Shown here: positions 1 to 9,207 of the stretch, in pieces
Numbering within the stretch: the stretch's first letter is position 1
Layout of the letters: each line of letters opens with the position of its first letter
Assembly: GCF_004028635.1 (NCBI RefSeq)
Contig: NZ_RQJW01000009.1
Span: 1 to 64,000 of the forward strand
Length of the DNA stretch: 64,000 nucleotides
Reading direction: 5' to 3'
Source of the DNA: Streptomyces cyaneus
Lineage (GTDB): Bacteria > Actinomycetota > Actinomycetes > Streptomycetales > Streptomycetaceae
Notes under the pieces: generated by a model
What the model was told of the DNA's origin: nothing
The model's input: the letters and a program-made list of their open reading frames with translations, nothing else
The model's database searches: none
Made by a program: the position numbers and the translations under genes

Positions 1-14
1 CCCCGCTCCACAAC

Positions 15-49
15 CGCCGGAGGGGCTGAGTTTTTCAGCCCGTCCGGCG
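15..49. terminator. Stem-loop terminator at the window edge
   Basis: A 15-bp stem with one G/G mismatch (arms 15-29 and 35-49) encloses a short T-rich loop. It probably ends a gene lying left of the window. The right arm is also the start of the dispersed repeat at 33-143. Confidence 0.6.
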
Positions 50-143
50 TTTGAGGACGAGGCCCCTTCAGGGCCGAAGCGGGGGTCTGGGGGCCGCAGG
101 CCCCCAGGGACGGGACGGGTAGGGGCGGCGGGGGCGAGGAAAA
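33..143. repeat. Dispersed intergenic repeat, copy A
   Basis: About 75 bp starting TTTCAGCCCGTCCGGCGTTT is near-identical to 44301-44375, and both copies end in the same GGGTAGGGGCGG...GAGGAAA tail. A shorter, diverged copy lies at 46382-46465. The repeat contains small inverted repeats (GGCCCCTTCAGGGCC and GGGGGCCGCAGGCCCCC). From memory, this family is scattered through many Streptomyces genomes in 3' intergenic positions. It has no reading frame of its own. Confidence 0.85.
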
Positions 144-327
144 TCCGGCGGCAACCACGGCGAATGCCCCCCAAACCCACCCCCACCTGCACCGACGTAT
201 CCCGGCGAGCCCCACTGGGAGCGGACACGTACCATGGGGTGAGGCCGTGGCGTGTCAAGCCCGGCAGGGCCCGCGTCACACAGACAGACGCGCAGGCCTT
301 CCTCACACTCCGGGAGAACGCCGCAAT

Positions 328-2235
328 ATGGCCACGCGCCACGACATCCGCAACGTCGCTATCGTCGCCCACGTCGACCACGGCAAGACCACCATCGTCG
401 ACGGCATGCTGAAGCAGGCCGGTGCCTTCGCCGCCCACCAGCTCGAAGGCGTCGACGACCGCATGATGGACTCGAACGACCTGGAGCGTGAGAAGGGCAT
501 CACGATCCTGGCCAAGAACACGGCGGTGAAGTACCACCCGAAGGACGGGGGGGACGTCATCACCATCAACATCATCGACACCCCCGGCCACGCCGACTTC
601 GGCGGCGAGGTCGAGCGTGGTCTGTCGATGGTCGACGGCGTCGTCCTGCTCGTCGACGCCTCCGAGGGCCCGCTTCCGCAGACCCGCTTCGTGCTGCGCA
701 AGGCGCTGCAGGCCCGGCTGCCGATCATCCTCTGCATCAACAAGACGGACCGGCCCGACGCCCGTATCGACGAGGTCGTCAACGAGACCTACGACCTCTT
801 CCTCGACCTGGACGCCGACGAGGAGCAGATCGAGTTCCCGATCGTCTACGCGTGTGGTCGTGACGGCATCGCGTCGCTGACCAAGCCGCAGGACGGGACC
901 GTACCGAGCGACTCGACCAGCCTCGAGCCGTTCTTCTCGACGATCCTCGAGCACATCCCGGCTCCGACGTACGACGACGCCGCCCCGCTCCAGGCGCACG
1001 TCACCAACCTCGACGCCGACAACTTCCTCGGCCGTATCGCGCTGCTCCGCGTGCACCAGGGCGAGCTGAAGAAGGGGCAGACCGTCGCGTGGATGAAGCG
1101 CGACGGATCCGTCGCCAACGTGCGCATCTCCGAGCTGATGATGACCGAGGCGCTGACGCGCAAGCCGGCCGAGAAGGCCGGTCCCGGTGACATCTGTGCC
1201 GTCGCCGGTATCCCGGACATCATGATCGGTGAGACCCTCGCCGACCCCGAGAACGCGATCCCGCTGCCGCTCATCACGGTCGACGAGCCCGCGATCTCCA
1301 TGGTCATCGGCACCAACACCTCCCCGCTGGTCGGCCGTGGCGGCACCGGCAAGGGCGCCGACGCCAAGGCGGCCGTGAAGGACCGCAAGGTCACCGCCCG
1401 CCAGGTCAAGGACCGCCTCGACCGCGAGCTGATCGGTAACGTCAGCCTCCGCGTCCTGGACACCGAGCGCCCCGACGCCTGGGAGGTGCAGGGCCGCGGT
1501 GAGCTGGCGCTGGCCATCCTGGTCGAGCAGATGCGCCGCGAGGGCTTCGAGCTGACCATCGGCAAGCCGCAGGTCGTCACGAAGGACGTGGACGGCAAGG
1601 TCTACGAGCCCGTCGAGCGCATGACCATCGACGTGCCCGAGGAGCACATGGGCGCCGTCACCCAGCTGATGGGTGTGCGCAAGGGCCGTATGGACAACAT
1701 GTCCAACCACGGGTCCGGCTGGGTGCGCATGGAGTTCGTCGTTCCCTCCCGCGGTCTCATCGGGTTCCGGACCGAGTTCCTGACCCAGACCCGCGGCACG
1801 GGCATCGGCCACTCCATCCACGAGGGCCACGAGCCCTGGTTCGGCACGCTCCAGACCCGCAACAACGGCTCCCTGGTAGCCGACCGCTCCGGTGCCGTCA
1901 CCGCGTTCGCGATGACGAACCTCCAGGAGCGCGGCGTGCTGTTCGTCGAGCCCGGCACCGAGGTGTACGAGGGCATGATCGTCGGCGAGAACTCGCGCGC
2001 CGACGACATGGACGTCAACATCACCAAGGAGAAGAAGCTCACCAACATGCGGTCGTCCACGGCCGATGTGGCCGAGTCGATCGTTCCGCCGCGCAAGCTG
2101 TCGCTGGAGCAGTCCCTGGAGTTCTGCCGCGACGACGAGTGCGTCGAGGTCACCCCGGAGGCGGTCCGTATCCGCAAGGTGAACCTGGACGCCCGCGAGC
2201 GCGCCCGCGCCGCGAGCCGCGCCAAGCACGGCTGA
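328..2235 (+). CDS. typA: TypA/BipA translational GTPase
   Basis: Ribosome-associated GTPase of the EF-G/LepA superfamily, implicated in ribosome assembly and stress adaptation. The 635-aa protein has the full order: GTPase domain with G1 (AHVDHGKTT, about residues 13-21), G3 (DTPGHADFGGEV, about 85-96) and G4 (NKTD), then the beta-barrel, EF-G-like and TypA C-terminal domains. ATG 328 is chosen because GGGAGA lies just upstream and conserved sequence begins at ATRHDIRN; the frame opens earlier but that part looks non-coding. It is single-gene, followed by a strong terminator. Family assignment is secure. Confidence 0.95.
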   Translation: MATRHDIRNVAIVAHVDHGKTTIVDGMLKQAGAFAAHQLEGVDDRMMDSNDLEREKGITILAKNTAVKYHPKDGGDVITINIIDTPGHADFGGEVERGLSMVDGVVLLVDASEGPLPQTRFVLRKALQARLPIILCINKTDRPDARIDEVVNETYDLFLDLDADEEQIEFPIVYACGRDGIASLTKPQDGTVPSDSTSLEPFFSTILEHIPAPTYDDAAPLQAHVTNLDADNFLGRIALLRVHQGELKKGQTVAWMKRDGSVANVRISELMMTEALTRKPAEKAGPGDICAVAGIPDIMIGETLADPENAIPLPLITVDEPAISMVIGTNTSPLVGRGGTGKGADAKAAVKDRKVTARQVKDRLDRELIGNVSLRVLDTERPDAWEVQGRGELALAILVEQMRREGFELTIGKPQVVTKDVDGKVYEPVERMTIDVPEEHMGAVTQLMGVRKGRMDNMSNHGSGWVRMEFVVPSRGLIGFRTEFLTQTRGTGIGHSIHEGHEPWFGTLQTRNNGSLVADRSGAVTAFAMTNLQERGVLFVEPGTEVYEGMIVGENSRADDMDVNITKEKKLTNMRSSTADVAESIVPPRKLSLEQSLEFCRDDECVEVTPEAVRIRKVNLDARERARAASRAKHG

Positions 2236-2249
2236 TCATCGGGTAGTTG

Positions 2250-2287
2250 AGCCCGGGTTCCCCAACATGGGGGAACCCGGGCTTTTT
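2250..2287 (+). terminator. Rho-independent terminator of typA
   Basis: Perfect 14-bp stem (2250-2263 with 2269-2282) around a 5-nt loop, followed by TTTT. It lies 15 nt after the typA stop codon. Confidence 0.9.
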
Positions 2288-2419
2288 CACGCTTTGCCGG
2301 TCGTCAGCTGTGACTGAATCGAAATTGAAAAGACGGTAGTGGGTGGTTGGCTCATGGCAGATAGTTAGCGGCAAGCTCGGGCCAGACGTCTGTACACCCA
2401 CCAGTGAAACGGACGAACT

Positions 2420-3454
2420 GTGACAAGTCCTATCGGCGTTGAGGGCGGAGGGACCCCGGTCGTCGCGGACGGCGAACCACAGCCACCAGCGAAGACCGAG
2501 GCGGAGCACTTAGTCGGCCGGTCACCCGGCCAACTGATGTGGATCCGCTTCAAACGCGACCGCACCGGCGTGATCTCGGCCTATGTCGTCCTGTTCTTCT
2601 TCCTGATCGGGTTATTGGCCCCGGTCATCTCCAAGCTCTACGGCAAGGACCCGTACACGGTCTACGCCGACGAACGCCCCGAACTCTTCGACAGTGCGGG
2701 CGTCCCCGTGCAGCCCAACGGCGGCATCAGCGGCGAGTTCTGGTTCGGCCTCGAACCCGGCAACGGCTACGACGTCTTCACCAAACTCCTCTACGGCATC
2801 CGCACCTCGCTGATGATCTCCGTCGCCGTCACCCTCGCGACGGTCCTCACCGGGATCCTCCTCGGCGTCACGGCCGGCTACCTCGGCGGCAAGGCCGACT
2901 ACTGGATCAGCCGGGTCATCGACTTCCTCCTCGCCTTCCCGGCCCAGCTGTTCTTCATCGCCAGCATGCCGGTGGTCGTCTCACTCTTCGTCAGCCCGCG
3001 CGACGAGACACCGGTCTACGTCCGGGTCGTCGCCCTCATCCTCGTGCAGTGGTTCCTCGGCTGGATGAGTCTCGGGCGGATCCTCAGAGGCACCACACTC
3101 GCCCTGAGAGAGCGGGAGTTCATCGAGGCGGCCAAGGTCAGCGGGGCGCCGCCGGGGCGGATCATCCGCAAGGAGATCCTGCCGAACGTGGTCACGCCGA
3201 TCCTCGTGCAGGGCACCTACATGCTCCCCAACTTCGTGACCGCCGAGGCCGGTCTGTCCTTCCTCGGTGTGGGCATCGTCGAACCGACGCCGGACTGGGG
3301 GCAGATGTTCGCCAAGGCGTCCACCGAGCTCGTGATGCAGAACGACATCACCTACATGTTCTTCCCCGGCATCTCGATGATCGTCTTCATCGTGGCGTTC
3401 AACCTGCTCGGGGACTCCGTCAGGGACGCCTTCGACCCCAAGACGGCGCGCTGA
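2420..3454 (+). CDS. bldKA: BldK-type oligopeptide ABC transporter permease (DppC class)
   Basis: Inner-membrane permease of an oligopeptide importer, 344 aa, with a cytoplasmic N-terminus, a first membrane segment at about residues 52-72, a long extracytoplasmic loop, then the DppC/OppC core with the EAA-type loop (EFIEAAKVSGAPPGRII). It is the first of five co-directional genes (permease, lipoprotein, permease, ATPase, ATPase), the order of S. coelicolor bldKA-E next to typA. Codons 31 (2510-2512) and 65 (2612-2614) are TTA, read in Streptomyces by the bldA tRNA; both lie early in the first gene of the operon. The GTG start has only a weak ribosome site. The bldK name rests on order and context. 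Confidence 0.85.
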   Translation: MTSPIGVEGGGTPVVADGEPQPPAKTEAEHLVGRSPGQLMWIRFKRDRTGVISAYVVLFFFLIGLLAPVISKLYGKDPYTVYADERPELFDSAGVPVQPNGGISGEFWFGLEPGNGYDVFTKLLYGIRTSLMISVAVTLATVLTGILLGVTAGYLGGKADYWISRVIDFLLAFPAQLFFIASMPVVVSLFVSPRDETPVYVRVVALILVQWFLGWMSLGRILRGTTLALREREFIEAAKVSGAPPGRIIRKEILPNVVTPILVQGTYMLPNFVTAEAGLSFLGVGIVEPTPDWGQMFAKASTELVMQNDITYMFFPGISMIVFIVAFNLLGDSVRDAFDPKTAR

Positions 3455-3510
3455 CCCAAGCTGACCAACTGACCTACGAGGTCTGGGTTCCTTCGCACTG
3501 GTGACGACAG

Positions 3511-5337
3511 ATGGGTGGAAACCGAGTGATGAGCAGGAGCGGACGCCACGTACACGCCGTGGTCTCGGTGCTCGCGGCCACGGCACTCGTGCTGACCGGG
3601 TGCAGCTCGGGCGGCAGCAAGGGCGGTGGCAACGACAAGGAGCAGCAGGAGAACGCCGAACGGCAGAAGGCGCTGATCAAGTTCGGTGACGCCGCCGCCT
3701 CCAAGGGCCCCGCCGCCGAGGTCCCGGGCGCCAAGCCCGGCGGCACCATCTCGGTGCCCGCCCGCGACAGTTACGCCCACCTCGACCCGGCCCAGATCTA
3801 CGTGTTCAACGAGCAGCAGGTCGCCCTGCTGCTGCACCGCGGGCTCACCGGCTACAAGGCGACCGGCAACGACGGCAGCAAGCACGAGGTCGTCGGCGAC
3901 CTCGCCACCGACTCCGGCACCACCACGGACGGCGGCAAGACCTGGAAGTACACGCTCAAGGACGGCATCAAGTTCCAGGACGGCTCCGCGATCACCTCCG
4001 CGGACATCCGGCACTCCGTCGAGCGGCTCTTCGCTCCCTTCATCAACCAGGGCCCGCCGTACCTCCAGCAGTGGCTGGCCGACACCCCGGGCTCCGACTA
4101 CCGCAAGCTGCTGCCGGACGGCCCGTTCAAGGGCAAGCACCTGCCGGACGGCATCCTTCAGACACCGGACGCGAAAACCGTCGTCTTCAAGTTCAAGAAG
4201 CCGCACCCCGACCTGCCGTACGCGCTGGCCATGGCGGGCTACGCGGTCGTCTCCCAGAAGGGCGACACCAAGGAGAAGTACGACAAGGCCCCGGTGGCGT
4301 CCGGGCCGTACAAGATCCAGTCCTTCAAGTCCGGCAAGTCGATGGTGCTGGTGAAGAACACCAACTGGGACCCGGCGACCGACCCGATCCGCAACCAGTA
4401 CGTCGACAGGTTCGACATCACCTTCAACCAGCAGTACGAGGACTCCACCAAGGCCCTCATCGCCGACAGCGGAACCGACCGAACCGCCGTCAGCTGGCAG
4501 AACTCGGTCGACGCGGGCAACCTGTCGAAGGTCCTGAACGACCCGAAGATGAAGCCCCGTACGGTCATCGGCTACCAGCCGTTCGTCGGCCAGATCAACA
4601 TCAACCTCAGTCACAAGCCGATGCAGGACAAGAAGGTCCGCGAGGCCATCGCCTACGCCCTGCCGGTCTCGCCGTTCGTGCGGGCCTTCGGCGGCAGCGC
4701 CGCGATGGAGGTCGCGGGCGGCATCATCAGCCCGACCGTCAGCGGCTACGACCCCTCGTTCGACCCGTGGGGCAAGAAGAAGAACCCCGCGGGTGACCCC
4801 GCAAAGGCCAAGAAGCTCCTGGAAGAGGCCGGCAAGGTCGGCACGAAGCTGACCTTCGGCTACATCAACACCCCGGAGGGGCAGGCGTACTCCACCGCCA
4901 TGGCGGCGGGCCTGGAGAAGGCCGGCTTCGACGTCCAGCGCCAGGAGATCCCGGCCGAGACGTACTTCGACCAGGTCAGCAAGCTCAACAACAACTACGA
5001 CATCTTCCACACCTCCTGGGCCGCCGACTGGCCGTCCGCCTCGACCGTGATCCCGCCGCTCTACGACGGCCGGGTGATCGCCGAGGGCGCGCAGAACTAT
5101 TCGCAGGTCGACGACCCCAAGATCAACAGCGAGATCGACCGCATCAGCCGGATCGCCGACCCGGCCAAGGCCGCGGCCGAGTGGGAGAAGCTCGGCGAGT
5201 ACATCGTGAAGGACGTCGTCAACATCGTCCCGACCGCCTACTACAAGCAGGTCCAGATCGCCGGATCCAAGATCGGCGGCGTCGCCTACGACGACGTCAT
5301 CGGCGGCATCGACCCGCGCCGCCTGTACGTCAAGTAA
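3511..5337 (+). CDS. bldKB: BldKB-like oligopeptide-binding lipoprotein
   Basis: Extracellular solute-binding protein of family 5 that delivers oligopeptides to the BldKA/BldKC pore. The N-terminus has a basic stretch, a hydrophobic core and a lipobox VLTGC (Cys31 if ATG 3511 is used), followed by a Gly/Ser/Lys/Gln-rich linker and about 560 aa of SBP_bac_5 domain. Start is uncertain: ATG 3529 (MSRSGRHV) would give a more ordinary signal peptide, and neither start has a strong ribosome site. In S. coelicolor BldKB binds an extracellular peptide signal needed for aerial growth; assigning that role here is inference. Confidence 0.88.
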   Translation: MGGNRVMSRSGRHVHAVVSVLAATALVLTGCSSGGSKGGGNDKEQQENAERQKALIKFGDAAASKGPAAEVPGAKPGGTISVPARDSYAHLDPAQIYVFNEQQVALLLHRGLTGYKATGNDGSKHEVVGDLATDSGTTTDGGKTWKYTLKDGIKFQDGSAITSADIRHSVERLFAPFINQGPPYLQQWLADTPGSDYRKLLPDGPFKGKHLPDGILQTPDAKTVVFKFKKPHPDLPYALAMAGYAVVSQKGDTKEKYDKAPVASGPYKIQSFKSGKSMVLVKNTNWDPATDPIRNQYVDRFDITFNQQYEDSTKALIADSGTDRTAVSWQNSVDAGNLSKVLNDPKMKPRTVIGYQPFVGQININLSHKPMQDKKVREAIAYALPVSPFVRAFGGSAAMEVAGGIISPTVSGYDPSFDPWGKKKNPAGDPAKAKKLLEEAGKVGTKLTFGYINTPEGQAYSTAMAAGLEKAGFDVQRQEIPAETYFDQVSKLNNNYDIFHTSWAADWPSASTVIPPLYDGRVIAEGAQNYSQVDDPKINSEIDRISRIADPAKAAAEWEKLGEYIVKDVVNIVPTAYYKQVQIAGSKIGGVAYDDVIGGIDPRRLYVK

Positions 5338-5349
5338 CCCCGCCCGCCC

Positions 5350-5387
5350 GGCATCCGGCGCGCCCCCGACGGTGCGCGCCGGATGCC
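5350..5387 (+). promoter_or_regulatory. Intercistronic stem-loop after bldKB
   Basis: A perfect 14-bp GC-rich stem (5350-5363 with 5374-5387, 10-nt loop) starts 13 nt after the bldKB stop, inside the operon. There is no T-run. Such hairpins after binding-protein genes often stabilise the upstream mRNA or partly stop transcription, so the lipoprotein is made in excess of the permease. The paralogous operon has a hairpin at the same place (16474-16503). Confidence 0.75.
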
Positions 5388-5415
5388 CTCCGGCCCGCTG
5401 AGAGCTGCCTCTGCC

Positions 5416-6396
5416 ATGCTGCGCTTCCTCGTCCGCCGGTCCCTCGGCGCCGTCGTCATCCTCTTCCTGCTGAGCATCGTCGCGTTCCTGCTGTTCTTCG
5501 GGATGCCGCGTGACCCGGCGCTCCTGATGTGCGGCAAGACATGCACCCCGGCCAACCTCGAGAACCTGCACCATGTGCTCGGCCTCGACAAGCCGATCCC
5601 CGAGCAGTACTGGATCTTCCTGCACAACCTCGTCATGGGCAGCGACGAATTCGCCCAAGGACCGTGCCCCGCCCCCTGTTTCGGGTACTCGTACCACTCC
5701 AACGAACAGGTCTGGGGCACCTTGATGGACCGCCTCCCCACCACCGTCTCGCTGACCCTCGGCGGGGCCGTCTGCTTCCTTGTCATCGGCCTGGGCACCG
5801 GACTGATCGCCGCCTGGAAGCGCGGCACGGTCGTCGACAAGACCTTCACGGCCGGCGCCATGGTGATCAGCTCGATGCAGATCTACTTCCTCGGCCCGCT
5901 GGCCCTGGCGATCCTCGTCTACCAGACCCATGTCCTCGACAAGCCCGCCTACAACGACTTCACCGCCGACCCGGTGGCCTGGTTCACCGGCCTGATCCTG
6001 CCCTGGGTGGTCCTGTCCACGATCTTCGCCTCGCAGTACACCCGTATGGCGCGCTCGTCGATGATCGAGCAACTCCAGGAGGAGCACGTCCGCACCGCCC
6101 GGGCGAAGGGCATGACCCGCCGGTACGTCTTCTTCCGCTACGCCTGGCGCGGCTCGCTGATCCCCATCGTCACCATTTTCGGCATCGACCTCGGATCGCT
6201 GCTCGGCGGTGCCATCATCACGGAGTACACCTTCGGGCTTCCGGGGCTCGGCCGGCTGGCGGTGGAGTCGGTGTTCTTCAGCGATCTGCCGCTGCTGCTG
6301 GGCGTGATGCTGTTCTCCGCCACCATGATCCTGCTCTGCAACATCGTCGTCGACGCCGCGTACGCCTTCATCGACCCGCGTGTGCGGCTGGCCTAG
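5416..6396 (+). CDS. bldKC: BldK-type oligopeptide ABC transporter permease (DppB class)
   Basis: Second membrane subunit, 326 aa. It starts MLRFLVRRSLGAVV, the typical DppB opening membrane helix, followed by an extracytoplasmic segment with paired cysteines (CGKTCTPAN) and a Cys-containing APCFGYSY stretch, then five more helices with the EAA loop (RTARAKGMTRRYVFF). ATG 5416 is chosen because the paralogue at 15413-16393 begins at exactly the same residue; an upstream in-frame ATG at 5383 would add 11 unlikely residues within the stem-loop. It forms the pore with BldKA. Confidence 0.87.
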   Translation: MLRFLVRRSLGAVVILFLLSIVAFLLFFGMPRDPALLMCGKTCTPANLENLHHVLGLDKPIPEQYWIFLHNLVMGSDEFAQGPCPAPCFGYSYHSNEQVWGTLMDRLPTTVSLTLGGAVCFLVIGLGTGLIAAWKRGTVVDKTFTAGAMVISSMQIYFLGPLALAILVYQTHVLDKPAYNDFTADPVAWFTGLILPWVVLSTIFASQYTRMARSSMIEQLQEEHVRTARAKGMTRRYVFFRYAWRGSLIPIVTIFGIDLGSLLGGAIITEYTFGLPGLGRLAVESVFFSDLPLLLGVMLFSATMILLCNIVVDAAYAFIDPRVRLA

Positions 6397-6443
6397 GCCG
6401 CGCCGGGGAACTCTTCCAGAGGAACTGCCTTAGGAGCACTGAC

Positions 6444-7505
6444 GTGACCACTGTGACCAAGGAAGCCGGCGCCCCGGTCCCGGCCGGCGCGGACGCGTTC
6501 CTCTCGGTGCGGGACCTGCACGTCAGCTTCAAGACGGAGGACGGCGTCGTACGGGCCGTGGAGGGGCTCTCCTTCGACCTGGAGCGCGGCAGGACGCTGG
6601 GGATCGTGGGCGAGTCGGGCTCGGGGAAGTCGGTGACGAACCTGACGATCCTCGGGCTGCACAACCCGATGTTCACCACCGTCGAGGGCGAGATCCTCCT
6701 GGAGGGCCAGGAGCTGACCACCGCCCGCGAGTCCGAGCTGGAGAAGCTGCGCGGCAACAAGGTCGCCATGATCTTCCAGGACCCGCTCACCGCGCTGTCG
6801 CCGTACTACACGGTGGGTCGGCAGATCGCCGAGCCGTACATGAAGCACATGCGCGCCTCGAAGAAGGCCGCCTGGGAGCGGGCGGTGGAGATGCTGGGGA
6901 AGGTCGGCATCCCCAACCCGAGGCAGCGGGCGAAGGACTACCCCCACCAGTTCTCCGGCGGTATGCGCCAGCGCGCGATGATCGCGATGGCGCTGGTCTG
7001 CGACCCCGACCTGCTGATCGCCGACGAGCCGACCACGGCCCTGGACGTGACCGTCCAGGCCCAGATCCTGGACCTGCTGAAGGACCTGCAGCGGGAGTTC
7101 GGCTCGGCGATCATCTTCATCACGCACGACCTCGGGGTGATCGCCGACATGGCCGACGACATCATGGTGATGTACGCGGGCGGCGCGGTGGAGCGCGGCA
7201 CGGTGCGCGAGGTGCTGAGGGCGCCACAACACCCGTACACCTGGGGCCTGTTGAACTCGATGCCGCGCCTGGACTCGGACCCGCACGCCCCGCTGGCCCC
7301 CATCCCCGGCTCCCCGCCGTCCCTGCTCCACCCACCCTCCGGCTGCCGCTTCCACCCCCGCTGCACCTTCCAGGACCGCGTCGGCGGCGCGCGCTGTGTC
7401 ACCGAGGTCCCGTTGCTCGGCCCGGACCGCTCCTCGGCCTGCCATCTGACGGCGGAACAGAAGCGGACCATCTTCGACGAAGAGATCAAGCCCCGACTGC
7501 GCTAG
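6444..7505 (+). CDS. bldKD: BldK-type oligopeptide ABC transporter ATPase (DppD class)
   Basis: Cytoplasmic ATPase, 353 aa, first of the pair that powers the importer. Walker A GESGSGKS lies at about residues 56-63, the ABC signature FSGGMRQR at about 168-175, Walker B LLIADEP at about 189-195, and the H-loop in ITHDLG. The C-terminal oligopeptide-transporter extension has the Cys-containing [11 protein letters not shown] motif of this subfamily. GTG 6444 follows a clear AGGAG (6432-6436). Only 47 nt separate it from bldKC. Confidence 0.88.
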   Translation: MTTVTKEAGAPVPAGADAFLSVRDLHVSFKTEDGVVRAVEGLSFDLERGRTLGIVGESGSGKSVTNLTILGLHNPMFTTVEGEILLEGQELTTARESELEKLRGNKVAMIFQDPLTALSPYYTVGRQIAEPYMKHMRASKKAAWERAVEMLGKVGIPNPRQRAKDYPHQFSGGMRQRAMIAMALVCDPDLLIADEPTTALDVTVQAQILDLLKDLQREFGSAIIFITHDLGVIADMADDIMVMYAGGAVERGTVREVLRAPQHPYTWGLLNSMPRLDSDPHAPLAPIPGSPPSLLHPPSGCRFHPRCTFQDRVGGARCVTEVPLLGPDRSSACHLTAEQKRTIFDEEIKPRLR

Positions 7506-7506
7506 C

Positions 7507-7565
7507 GCTCCCGATCAGCCCCCGATCAGCCCCCGATCAGCTCCCGATCGGCCCCGATCAGCCCC
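7507..7565 (+). repeat. Tandem CCCGATCAGC-type repeat between bldKD and bldKE
   Basis: Five imperfect copies of a 10-12 bp unit (CCCGATCAGC, one copy reading CCCGATCGGC) fill nearly the whole gap between the two ATPase genes. The bldKE ribosome site follows at once. It is a likely slippage-prone array; no function can be read from it. Confidence 0.85.
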
Positions 7566-7585
7566 GTCTGAGGAGGACTACGGCT

Positions 7586-8731
7586 ATGACAGAGGACCTC
7601 GTCCTCCCCGCACCCCGCGAAGCCGCCACCGACGCCACTGACGCCCCCGGCGAACCGCTGCTGGTGGTGGAGAAGCTCGTCAAGCACTTCCCGGTCAAGG
7701 GAGGCTTCCCGATCCGGCGGACCGTCGGCCAGGTGCAGGCGGTGGACGGCATCGACCTGACCGTGCACGTCGGCGAAAGCTTCGGCCTGGTGGGGGAGTC
7801 GGGCTGCGGCAAGTCGACGACCGGACGGCTGATCACCAAGCTCCTGGAGCCGACGGGCGGCAGCATCTCGTACCGGGGCAAGGACATCACGCATGCCACG
7901 CGCAGGCAGCTGGCACCGATCCGCTCCGAGATCCAGATGATCTTCCAGGACCCGTACTCCTCACTGAACCCGCGCCAGACGGTCGGCAAGATCATCTCGG
8001 GCCCGATGGAGATCAACGGGCTGGAGCCGGAGGGCGGCCACGAGAAGCGCGTCCGTGAACTACTGGAGATCGTCGGCCTGAACCCGGAGCACTACAACCG
8101 CTTCCCGCACGAGTTCTCCGGCGGCCAGCGCCAACGCATCGGCGTGGCAAGGGCGCTGGCCCTGGAGCCGAAGCTGATCGTGGCGGACGAGCCGGTCTCG
8201 GCCCTCGACGTCTCCATCCAGGCACAGGTCGTGAACCTGCTGCAGAAGGTGCAACAGGAACTGGGCATCGCCTTCTTGTTCATCGCCCACGACCTGGCGG
8301 TGGTCCGCCACTTCTCACAGCGCGTCGCGGTCATGTACCTCGGCAAGGTGATCGAGGTCGGCGACCGCGACTCGATCTACACCCGCCCCCGGCACCCCTA
8401 CACCCACGCCCTGCTGTCGGCCGTACCCGAGGTGAACGTGGGAGGCGAGGACACAGAGGACGGCGAGGACGTGCCCCAGCGGGAGCGGATCCGCCTGGCC
8501 GGTGACGTGCCCTCGCCCATCTCCCCACCCTCCGGCTGCCGCTTCCGCACCCGCTGCTGGAAGGCACAGGACAAGTGCGCGGCCGAGGAGCCGCCACTGA
8601 TCCAGATCTCCGGCAACCACGCGGGCCATCTGACGGCCTGCCACTTCCCGGAGGAGCCGACGATCGAGGCGCGGGACGAGGACATCGTGCTGGATCCGGC
8701 GCTGGTGGCGCTGGAGGAGTCGGACGACTAG
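7586..8731 (+). CDS. bldKE: BldK-type oligopeptide ABC transporter ATPase (DppF class)
   Basis: Second ATPase, 381 aa, last gene of the operon. It has the DppF-type opening ([16 protein letters not shown]), Walker [10 protein letters not shown] at about residue 70, signature FSGGQRQR, Walker [13 protein letters not shown] and the C-terminal [12 protein letters not shown] motif. GAGGAGG sits 10 nt before ATG 7586. Its closest relative in the window is the ATPase at 13253-14299, which shares long nearly identical stretches, so the two operons are duplicates. An Asp/Glu-rich stretch ([11 protein letters not shown], about residues 289-299) is absent from that paralogue. Confidence 0.88.
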   Translation: MTEDLVLPAPREAATDATDAPGEPLLVVEKLVKHFPVKGGFPIRRTVGQVQAVDGIDLTVHVGESFGLVGESGCGKSTTGRLITKLLEPTGGSISYRGKDITHATRRQLAPIRSEIQMIFQDPYSSLNPRQTVGKIISGPMEINGLEPEGGHEKRVRELLEIVGLNPEHYNRFPHEFSGGQRQRIGVARALALEPKLIVADEPVSALDVSIQAQVVNLLQKVQQELGIAFLFIAHDLAVVRHFSQRVAVMYLGKVIEVGDRDSIYTRPRHPYTHALLSAVPEVNVGGEDTEDGEDVPQRERIRLAGDVPSPISPPSGCRFRTRCWKAQDKCAAEEPPLIQISGNHAGHLTACHFPEEPTIEARDEDIVLDPALVALEESDD

Positions 8732-8794
8732 GTCGTCGTCTTCACGGGAGCGCGGCTGAACGGCGATGTCAGTGGGCTCCTTTACGGTGCCCGC

Positions 8795-9201
8795 ATGAAG
8801 GATCGGCATTGGATACGCGGCCCGCTCCCGCACCATGAGGAGACCAACGTCGTCTTCTTCCGGGGCATGTCTCTGGACGCGCTCACGCAAGGACTCCTCG
8901 CCGTACGGCGCCTGCCACTCGCGTACGGCAAGGGGCCGGGTGGGGGCTGATCATGCACTCCATGCTCAGCTGGGAGAACGGCGACTACGACCTCGCTGAT
9001 TACGGGCAGTTGTGCCGCACCGGCGGCGAGCTCGTCGTGTTCGTGACGGAGCCATGCGTCGCCAAGGCGCACGGCCCCGCGTTCCAGTACTACCGCGAGG
9101 GACGCCTGATCACCGGCTTCAGCTTCGAGGATCCGTCCGAGGAACGGATCGCGCGGGCGATCGCGACCTTCTTCTCCCTGCCCGAACTCGACATGCCATG
9201 A
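8795..9201 (+). pseudogene. Frameshifted small gene, possibly DUF6461-like
   Basis: Two adjoining frames together look like one protein of about 135 aa. Frame 1 (8795-8950, 51 aa) contains TNVVFFRGMSLDAL. Frame 2, open before its first ATG at 8953, reads GAGWGLIMHSMLSWENGDYD and continues to ELVVFVTEPCVAKAHGP and FQYYREGRLITGFSFEDP. The switch falls in the G-rich stretch 8931-8947, consistent with one missing or two extra bases. The pattern resembles small Streptomyces DUF6461-type proteins, but that family name is a guess. It could be a true pseudogene or a sequencing error in the G-tract. Confidence 0.6.
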
Positions 9202-9207
9202 ACGCGC

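Noticed and set aside
3352-6087. Long minus-strand open frame across bldKB/bldKC
   Set aside because: Val/Leu/Asp/Gly-rich mirror translation with no motif; the plus strand carries recognisable genes.
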